The position numbers and the translations under genes are program-made. DNA of 64,000 nucleotides from Spirilliplanes yamanashiensis (GTDB lineage Bacteria; Actinomycetota; Actinomycetes; Mycobacteriales; Micromonosporaceae), in contig NZ_BOOY01000038.1 of the NCBI RefSeq assembly GCF_016863475.1, positions 62,001 to 126,000 on the forward strand, given 5' to 3'. This document shows positions 58,829 through 64,000 of this stretch, one piece after another; position 1 is the stretch's first letter; each line of letters begins with the position of its first letter. The notes under the pieces are model-generated. The model had not been told where the DNA came from. It made no database searches and saw nothing but the letters and a program-made list of their open reading frames with translations.

Positions 58829-58879
58829 ATGCTCCGTCGCCTTCGCCGCCTGTCCCGCGCCATCCGCTCCGGCCGCTGA
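58829..58879 (+). CDS. Arg-rich micropeptide A (16 residues)
   Basis: ATG at 58829 has GGGGAGGTG (58814-58822) six bases upstream. It encodes MLRRLRRLSRAIRSGR followed by TGA. Leu, Leu, Leu and Ile at positions 2, 5, 8 and 12 form one face of an amphipathic helix; the rest is mostly Arg. The gene is five bases from the stop of the M50 protease and should be translationally coupled to it. It aligns with the second micropeptide (ML-[RK]-R-[LI] and RRL[ST]R). It could be a processed signal or antimicrobial peptide. Being so short, it might be spurious, but a strong ribosome binding site and the paralogue support it. Confidence 0.55.
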   Translation: MLRRLRRLSRAIRSGR

Positions 58880-58921
58880 CCGGCCGGACCCCCGCCCCGT
58901 CGCCATGGAAGGAGTGATCCC

Positions 58922-58975
58922 GTGCTGAAGCGCATCGTCCGCCGTCTGACCCGTGGTGTCCGGGTCCGCATCTGA
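58922..58975 (+). CDS. Arg-rich micropeptide B (17 residues)
   Basis: GTG at 58922 has GGAAGGAG (58907-58914) seven bases upstream. It encodes MLKRIVRRLTRGVRVRI followed by TGA. The match to peptide A is ML[RK]R[LI]-RRL[ST]R[AG][IV]R, with one inserted Val, so the two are probably tandem duplicates or share a constraint. It is cationic and can form an amphipathic helix. A GC-rich hairpin begins 13 bases after its stop. No immunity or transporter gene is adjacent; the next gene is accD, convergent. Confidence 0.55.
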   Translation: MLKRIVRRLTRGVRVRI

Positions 58976-58988
58976 ACCCCGGCACAGC

Positions 58989-59020
58989 GCGAGGCCCGGA
59001 CCGACCGGTCCGGGCCTCGC
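58989..59020. terminator. Perfect 14-bp hairpin terminator
   Basis: GCGAGGCCCGGACC (58989-59002) pairs perfectly with GGTCCGGGCCTCGC (59007-59020) around a four-base loop. It ends the M50/micropeptide unit and lies 15 bases from the end of the convergent accD gene, so it can serve both. Confidence 0.85.
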
Positions 59021-59035
59021 CGTGCGTGCGCCCGC

Positions 59036-60457
59036 CTACAGCGGGATGTTGCCGTGCTCGCCGCGGGCGGCCGGGGCGTTCGCCAGGGCCTCCGCGATGC
59101 GCAGCCGGGTCTTCTCCGGCTCGATCACGTCGTCCACGACGCCGATCTCCAGCGCGCGGCCGACGCCGCCCGCCGTCTGCACCTGCTGCTCGATCAGGGT
59201 GGCGCGCAGCTCCTCGCGCTCCTCCGGCGGGACCGCCGCCAGCTTCTTGCGGTGCAGGATGTTCACCGCGGCGCTGGCGCCCATGACCGCGATCTCCGCG
59301 TTCGGCCACGCGTAGACCGCGGTGGCGCCGAGCGAGCGGGAGTTCATGGCGATGTACGCGCCGCCGTACGCCTTGCGGGTCACCAGCGTCACCCGCGGCA
59401 CGACCGCCTCGGCGAAGGCGTGCAGCAGCTTCGCGCCGCGGCGCACCACGCCCTCCCACTCCTGGCCGACGCCCGGCAGGTAGCCGGGGACGTCCACGAG
59501 CACGATCAGCGGCACGCCCAGCGAGTCGCACATGCGCACGAACCGGGCCGCCTTCTCGGCGCTGGCCGCGTCGAGGCAGCCGCCCAGGCGCAGCGGGTTG
59601 TTGGCGATGACGCCGACCGTGCGGCCCGCGAAGCGGCCCAGCGTGGTGACCACGTTCGGCGCCCACTTGCCGTGCAGCTCCACGCCCGGGGCGTCCAGCA
59701 GCGCCTTGATGACCGGCTTGACGTCGTACGCCCGGCTGGCCTCGGCCGGCATGGCCTTGGTCAGGTCGTGGCCCTCGGTCTGGTCGGCGACGTCGGCGGG
59801 CGACAGCCGGCCCTGGCGGCCGAGCAGCGCGGTCAGCGCCCGCGCCTGCTCCAGCGCCGACGCGTCGTCCTTGGTGGTGATGTGGACGACGCCGGAGCGG
59901 CGGCCGTGCGGCTCGGGGCCGCCGAGGCGCTCCATGTCGACCTGCTCGCCGGTGACGCTGCGGACGACCTCCGGGCCGGTGACGAAGATCCGGCCGGCCT
60001 TGCTCATGATGACGATGTCGGTGAGCGCCGGGCCGTACGCGGCGCCGCCGGCCGCCGGGCCGAGCACCACGCTGATCTGCGGCACCCGGCCGGACGCGCG
60101 GACCATCGCGGCGAAGACGCGGCCGACGCCGTCGAGGGCGAGGACGCCCTCGGCGAGCCGGGCGCCGCCGGAGTGCCACAGCCCGATGACCGGGACGTGC
60201 TCGCGCACGGCGGTGTCGATGGCGTCGACCACGTCGAGGCAGCCGTCCATGCCCATCGCGCCGCCCATGGTGGTGGCGTCGGTGGCGAACGCGACGGCGG
60301 GGGCGCCGTCGACCTCGCCCCGGGCCCAGAGGACGCCGGAGTTGTCGCGGGCGCCGGCGAGGCGCAGGGTGCCGGCGTCGAACAGGCCGCGCAGGCGCAG
60401 CTCGGGGTCGCGGTGGTCGGCGGCCGGCTGGTCCGTGCTGGCGGAGGTCGTGGTCAC
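59036..60457 (-). CDS. accD: Acyl-CoA carboxylase beta subunit (carboxyltransferase)
   Basis: A 473-residue carboxyltransferase of the AccD/PccB type that moves CO2 from biotin to acetyl- or propionyl-CoA, making malonyl-CoA for the fatty acid synthase encoded upstream in the same cluster. Crotonase-fold signatures are VIGLWHSGGARLAEGVLALD, LGPAAGGAAYGPALTDIVIM (N-half oxyanion Gly residues) and RVTLVTRKAYGGAYIAMNSR (C-half). GTG 60457 is preferred because AGGAG lies six bases upstream; the frame also starts at GTG 60490, overlapping fabF's stop in GTGA. It is the last gene of the fab operon. Confidence 0.95.
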   Translation of the reverse strand: MTTTSASTDQPAADHRDPELRLRGLFDAGTLRLAGARDNSGVLWARGEVDGAPAVAFATDATTMGGAMGMDGCLDVVDAIDTAVREHVPVIGLWHSGGARLAEGVLALDGVGRVFAAMVRASGRVPQISVVLGPAAGGAAYGPALTDIVIMSKAGRIFVTGPEVVRSVTGEQVDMERLGGPEPHGRRSGVVHITTKDDASALEQARALTALLGRQGRLSPADVADQTEGHDLTKAMPAEASRAYDVKPVIKALLDAPGVELHGKWAPNVVTTLGRFAGRTVGVIANNPLRLGGCLDAASAEKAARFVRMCDSLGVPLIVLVDVPGYLPGVGQEWEGVVRRGAKLLHAFAEAVVPRVTLVTRKAYGGAYIAMNSRSLGATAVYAWPNAEIAVMGASAAVNILHRKKLAAVPPEEREELRATLIEQQVQTAGGVGRALEIGVVDDVIEPEKTRLRIAEALANAPAARGEHGNIPL

Positions 60458-60486
60458 TGCACTCTCCTGGGTCGCATCGAGAGGGG

Positions 60487-61713
60487 TCACGCGCGGGTGA
60501 AGACGAGGGCCACGTTGTGCCCGCCGAAGCCGAAGGAGTTGTTCAGGGCGGCCGGGATGTCGAGAGGGCGGGCCTTGTGGGCGGCCACCTCGAGGTCCAG
60601 CCCGTCCTCCGGATCGTCCAGATTAATGGTCGGGGGCACCATGCTGTCCCGGATCGCCAGGATTGTGGCAATCGACTCCAGCGCGCCCGCCGCGCCGAGC
60701 AGGTGCCCGGACATCGACTTCGTGGCGGTCAGGATCGGGTGGTCGCCCACCGCGGCGCGCAGGGCGCCGATCTCCGCCATGTCGCCGACGGGCGTCGACG
60801 TGGCGTGGGCGTTCACGTGGGTGATGTCGGAGGCCGAGACGCCGGAGTCCTCGATCGCCTTGCGGATGGCGCGGACCGCGCCGAGGCCCTCCGGGTGCGG
60901 CTGCACGATGTCGTAGCCGTCGGAGGTGATGCCGGCGCCGGCGAGCCGGGCGTAGACGTGGGCCCCGCGGGCGGCCGCGTGGTCGGCCCGCTCCAGCACC
61001 AGGATGCCCGCGCCCTCGCCGAGGACGAAGCCGTCACGGCCCTTGTCCCACGGCCGGGACGCCCGCTCCGGGTCGTCGTTGCGGGTCGACATGGCGCGCA
61101 TGGCGGCGAACCCGGCGATCGGCAGCGGGTGGATGACCGCCTCGGTGCCGCCGGCCACGACCACGTCGGCGCGGCCGGACCGGATGATGTCCAGGCCGAG
61201 GGCCAGGGCCTCCGCGCCGGTGGCGCAGGCGCTGGCGACCGAGTGGACGCCCGCCTTCGCGTTCAGCTCCAGGCCCACCCAGGCGGCGGGGCCGTTCGGC
61301 ATGAGCATGGGCACGGTGTGCGGGCTGACCCGCCGCGGCCCGTGGGCCTCCAGGATGTCGTCCTGGTTCAGCAGGGTCTGCGCCCCGCCGATGCCGGAGC
61401 CGACGCTGACCGCGACCCGCTCGGAGTCGATCCCGGAGTCCTTGAGGCCCGAGTCGGCCCACGCCTGGTGGGCGGCGATCAGGGCGATCGCCTCGGACCG
61501 GTCCAGCCGGCGCATCTTGACCCGCTCGATGACCTCGGACGGGTCCACGGCGAGCGAGGCCGCGATGCGCACGGGCAGCTGCGCGGCCCACTCCTGGGTG
61601 AGAGCACTCACCCCGGAGCGGCCGGCGAGCATGGCGTCCCAGGTGGACGCGACGTCCCCGCCCAGCGGGGTCGTCGCGCCGAGCCCGGTGACGACGACGT
61701 CGATGCCACTCAT
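60487..61713 (-). CDS. fabF: 3-oxoacyl-ACP synthase II (FabF)
   Basis: A 408-residue ketosynthase that condenses malonyl-ACP with growing acyl-ACP. The active-site Cys163 lies in VHSVASACATGAEALALGL, with catalytic His residues in THVNAHATSTPVGD and TKSMSGHLLGAAGALESI. The length and the N-terminus VVVTGLGATTPLGGDVASTW agree with FabF/KAS II. It starts two bases after the acpP stop codon, so the two are co-translated. It acts in the cytosol as part of the type II fatty acid synthase. Confidence 0.97.
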   Translation of the reverse strand: MSGIDVVVTGLGATTPLGGDVASTWDAMLAGRSGVSALTQEWAAQLPVRIAASLAVDPSEVIERVKMRRLDRSEAIALIAAHQAWADSGLKDSGIDSERVAVSVGSGIGGAQTLLNQDDILEAHGPRRVSPHTVPMLMPNGPAAWVGLELNAKAGVHSVASACATGAEALALGLDIIRSGRADVVVAGGTEAVIHPLPIAGFAAMRAMSTRNDDPERASRPWDKGRDGFVLGEGAGILVLERADHAAARGAHVYARLAGAGITSDGYDIVQPHPEGLGAVRAIRKAIEDSGVSASDITHVNAHATSTPVGDMAEIGALRAAVGDHPILTATKSMSGHLLGAAGALESIATILAIRDSMVPPTINLDDPEDGLDLEVAAHKARPLDIPAALNNSFGFGGHNVALVFTRA

Positions 61714-61715
61714 GG

Positions 61716-61958
61716 TCAGGAATTCGCCTCGATGTAGGAGACCGCGTCACCGACGGTCTTGAGGTTCTGGACCTCGTTGTCAGGGATCTTCACGCCGAAC
61801 TTCTCCTCGGCGGCCACCACGACCTCGACCATCGACAGCGAGTCGACGTCCAGGTCGTCGGTGAAGCTCTTCTCCTCGGCGACGTCGTCCGGGTTCACCC
61901 CGGCGACCTCCTCGAGGATCTCGCCGAGGCCGGAGGTGATCTCAGCACGCGTTGCCAT
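61716..61958 (-). CDS. acpP: Acyl carrier protein
   Basis: An 80-residue acidic four-helix protein. The phosphopantetheine attachment site is Ser40 in SFTDDLDVDSLSMVEVVVAA. The helix II region EVVVAAEEKFGVKIPDNEVQ is the usual recognition surface for the partner enzymes. It carries the growing acyl chain between FabD, FabH and FabF, all encoded in the same operon. The 54-base gap to fabH is the longest within the cluster. Base composition is a little lower in GC than the neighbours, as expected for a highly expressed gene. Confidence 0.98.
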   Translation of the reverse strand: MATRAEITSGLGEILEEVAGVNPDDVAEEKSFTDDLDVDSLSMVEVVVAAEEKFGVKIPDNEVQNLKTVGDAVSYIEANS

Positions 61959-62012
61959 GTGTGGTGGTCCTTTCGATGGTGGTGGTGTCGATCGCGGGCG
62001 GGCCGGCTGCCG

Positions 62013-62963
62013 TCACGGGCAGCGGACGACCTGCCCGGCGTAGGTGAGTCCGCCGCCGAAGCCGAACAGCAGCACGGGGGCGCCCGCGGGCACCTCGCGG
62101 CGTTCGACCAGCTTGGACAGGGCCAGCGGCACGCTCGCCGCCGAGGTGTTGCCGGATTCGACGAGGTCCTTCGCGATCACGACGTCCGGGCCGAGCCCGA
62201 GCCGCTTCACGATGCCGTCGATGATCCGGGTGTTCGCCTGGTGCGGCACGAACGCGGCCAGCTCGCTCGGGTCGACGCCGGCCCGGGCGCAGGCCTCGGC
62301 CGCGAACGGCGCCAGCGCGGTGGTGGCCCAGCGGAAGACCGCCTGGCCCTCCTGCTTGATGTACGGCTGCCAGCCCTCGATCTTCAGCACGTCGCCCTTG
62401 TCGGGCGCCGAGCCCCACAGCACCGGCCCGATGCCGGCCTGCTCGCCCTCGGCGGTGGCCGTCACGACCGCCGCGCCCGCGCCGTCGCCGAACAGCACGG
62501 CGGTGGTGCGGTCGGTCCAGTCGGTGATGTCGGAGAGCTTCTCCGCGCCGATCACCAGCGCGTTGCGCGACGCCCCGGCCCGCACCGCGTGGTCGGCGGT
62601 GCCCAGCGCGTACGAGAAGCCCGAGCAGGCGGTGTTCAGGTCGTACGCGGCCGGGGCGGTGATGCCCAGCCGGGCCGCGACGCGGGTGGCGACGTTCGGG
62701 CAGCGGTCGATCGACGAGCACGTCGCCACCGTCACCAGGTCGATGTCGGCGGCGGCCAGGCCGGACGCGGCGAGCGCCTTCTCCGCGGCGGCGGTGGCCA
62801 TGTCGGCCACCGTCTCGCTGTCGGCGATGCGGCGGCTGGCGATGCCGACCCGGTCGCGGATCCACTCGTCGTTGGTGTCGAGCACCCCCGCCAGGTCCGC
62901 GTTGCTGACCGCGCGCGACGGCTGGTAATGCCCCATCGCGACGATCTTCGAGCCGATGGTCAC
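62013..62963 (-). CDS. fabH: 3-oxoacyl-ACP synthase III (FabH)
   Basis: A 316-residue KAS III that starts fatty acid synthesis by condensing acyl-CoA with malonyl-ACP; in actinobacteria it typically uses branched primers. The catalytic triad is Cys113 (YDLNTACSGFSYALG), His (AAFVPHQANTRIIDGI) and Asn (LVESGNTSAASVPLAL). GTG 62963 is chosen because MTIGSKIVAMGHYQPSR is the usual N-terminus and overlaps fabD's stop in GTGA, giving translational coupling. Confidence 0.97.
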   Translation of the reverse strand: MTIGSKIVAMGHYQPSRAVSNADLAGVLDTNDEWIRDRVGIASRRIADSETVADMATAAAEKALAASGLAAADIDLVTVATCSSIDRCPNVATRVAARLGITAPAAYDLNTACSGFSYALGTADHAVRAGASRNALVIGAEKLSDITDWTDRTTAVLFGDGAGAAVVTATAEGEQAGIGPVLWGSAPDKGDVLKIEGWQPYIKQEGQAVFRWATTALAPFAAEACARAGVDPSELAAFVPHQANTRIIDGIVKRLGLGPDVVIAKDLVESGNTSAASVPLALSKLVERREVPAGAPVLLFGFGGGLTYAGQVVRCP

Positions 62964-64000
62964 AGCGAACCTCCGATGCGGGCGAGCGGCTGGCCGGGGG
63001 CCACCGGGTCGTCGTGGTTGGCCAGCCACTCGGTGAGCACGCCGGTGTCGTGCGCCTTGACGTCGGCGCCGCCCTGCCGGCTGGTGACCTGGCCGATGAC
63101 CTGGCCGGAGCGCACCTCGTCGCCCTCCTCGAGGCCCTCGGCCGGCTGGAACGTGCCGGCGCCGGGGGAGACCACGACGCGGAACATCGGGGTCGGCTCG
63201 TGGCTGGGCGCCACCCCGTGCCGGGCGATCAGGTCGCGGGCGGCGGGCAGGTCGTCGGGCGTGTTCAGGGTGACGATCTCGGGCATGCCCGAGCCCTTGA
63301 GCTCGCGCTTCACCAGGCCGGCCAGCGTGCCCGCCGGCGGCAGCTCGATGACGCCGGTCACGCCCAGGTCGGCCAGCGTCTTCATGCACAGGTCCCAGCG
63401 CACCGGCGCGGTGACCTGGCGGACCAGCCGGCGCAGCATCTCGCGGCCGTTGGCGATGGACGCGCCGTCGAAGTTGGAGACCAGGATGCGCTGCGGGTCG
63501 GCCGGGCTGATGCCCGCGGCGACGGCGGCGAGCGCCTGCTCGGCCGGGGCCATGTACGGGGTGTGGAACGCGCCCGCCACCGACAGCGCGATGACCCGCG
63601 TGCGGGCCGGCGGCTCCGCCGCGAACTTCTCCAGCGCGCCCAGCGCGCCCGCCGCCACGATCTGCCCGGCGCCGTTGCGGTTCGCCGCGTGCAGCCCGTG
63701 CGCCTCGATCGCCGCGACCACCTCGGCCGGGTCGCCGCCGAGCACCGCGCTCATGCCGGTCGGCTCCAGCGCGCAGGCGGCGGCCATCTCCCGGCCGCGC
63801 ACCCCGGCCAGCGTCACGGCCGCCTCGGCCGGCAGCACCCCGGCCAGCGCCGCGGCGCCCAGCTCACCGACCGAGTGACCGGCCGCGAGCTGCACGTCGT
63901 ACATCGGCAGGTGTTCCGCCGCCAGCAGCGCGGCCGCGACCAGCAGCGGCTGGGTGCGGGCGGTGTCCTTGATCTCGTCGGCGTCGGCGGCGGTGCCCAG
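62960..64000 (-). CDS. fabD: Malonyl-CoA:ACP transacylase FabD with C-terminal biotinyl/lipoyl-like domain (5' truncated)
   Basis: The frame is open to the window edge, so the start is outside; about 346 residues are visible. The active-site Ser lies in LAAGHSVGELGAAALAG (GHSxGE), and the acyltransferase core continues to SVAGAFHTPYMAPAEQALAA (His). After residue 240 of the visible part comes an extra 80-residue beta-rich domain, PTPMFRVVVSPGAGTFQPAE to LTEWLANHDDPVAPGQPLAR, with the shape of a biotinyl/lipoyl domain. The modifiable MKM-type Lys motif is absent at the expected turn (DVKAHDTG). It loads malonyl groups onto AcpP. The stop overlaps fabH's start in GTGA. Confidence 0.93.
   Translation of the reverse strand: MGTAADADEIKDTARTQPLLVAAALLAAEHLPMYDVQLAAGHSVGELGAAALAGVLPAEAAVTLAGVRGREMAAACALEPTGMSAVLGGDPAEVVAAIEAHGLHAANRNGAGQIVAAGALGALEKFAAEPPARTRVIALSVAGAFHTPYMAPAEQALAAVAAGISPADPQRILVSNFDGASIANGREMLRRLVRQVTAPVRWDLCMKTLADLGVTGVIELPPAGTLAGLVKRELKGSGMPEIVTLNTPDDLPAARDLIARHGVAPSHEPTPMFRVVVSPGAGTFQPAEGLEEGDEVRSGQVIGQVTSRQGGADVKAHDTGVLTEWLANHDDPVAPGQPLARIGGSL

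Noticed and set aside
58905-58928. A seven-codon frame ATG GAA GGA GTG ATC CCG TGC TGA overlapping the start of micropeptide B
   Set aside because: It has no ribosome binding site of its own; the GGAAGGAG inside it is better used for the GTG at 58922. It could still act as a coupling leader but there is no evidence.

Overview
The window is very GC-rich and gene-dense, with GTG/ATG starts and purine-rich ribosome binding sites. Its genes are typical of filamentous actinobacteria: DUF3145, HelR, a LAL-type LuxR regulator, MmyB-type HTH/SDR remnants and a fabD-fabH-acpP-fabF-accD cluster. Gene content and order point to the family Micromonosporaceae; this is an inference from content, since no rRNA is present. 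It reads as ordinary chromosome with one lower-GC insertion (a DUF262/DUF1524 gene at 11223-13094). I see no prophage, integrase, insertion sequence or CRISPR array.

Layout. 1-2330: 3' end of a FAD oxidoreductase, a CAT-anticodon tRNA, and two divergent decayed genes (an HTH regulator and its probable SDR target). 2325-8757 (minus): a tight four-gene operon glgX - AGE/STAS fusion - GMC oxidoreductase - DJ-1/PfpI, apparently for glucan or sugar metabolism. 8877-13094: a DUF4239 membrane protein, a ribosome-hibernation-like protein, a DUF3800-like protein and the putative defence gene. 13290-25665: regulators (LAL/LuxR, GntR/FCD), a methyltransferase, a RibD/DHFR-like reductase, lipoproteins, a zinc alcohol dehydrogenase, an epimerase/kinase pair, a CBS/SDR pair and an AlkZ-like protein. 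25706-37936: a GGDEF-EAL protein, a helical-repeat/M16 peptidase pair, two protein kinases, an anti-anti-sigma factor and a pfkB-surE pair. 38153-42139: a 1328-residue multimodular GH3 glucosidase behind a CebR-like palindrome. 42189-44862: three pilin-like genes. 44924-53917: ArsR/arsenate reductase fusion, radical SAM SPL-family protein, CDF transporter, HelR, hydrolase and carbonic anhydrase. 54169-57025: DUF3145, a NagZ-like lipoprotein and a secreted ARB_07466-like protein. 57627-58975: an M50 intramembrane protease followed by two tiny cationic peptide genes. 59036-64000 (minus): the type II fatty acid synthase operon, with fabD running off the window.

The most unusual element is the M50 protease with two similar 16- and 17-codon Arg-rich peptide genes directly downstream, each with a strong Shine-Dalgarno sequence (58829-58879 and 58922-58975). 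I propose it as a candidate undescribed peptide-processing system. Other cross-cutting signals are four candidate stress-sigma (sigmaB/sigmaF-type, GNNT-N15/16-GGGTA) promoters in front of a hibernation factor, a zinc dehydrogenase, a CBS/SDR pair and an anti-anti-sigma factor; many genes with a TANNNT box only 6-8 nt before the start codon, as expected of leaderless mRNAs; and several domain fusions (AGE-STAS, FabD-biotinyl-like, ArsR-LMW-PTP, pilin-ricin-like).
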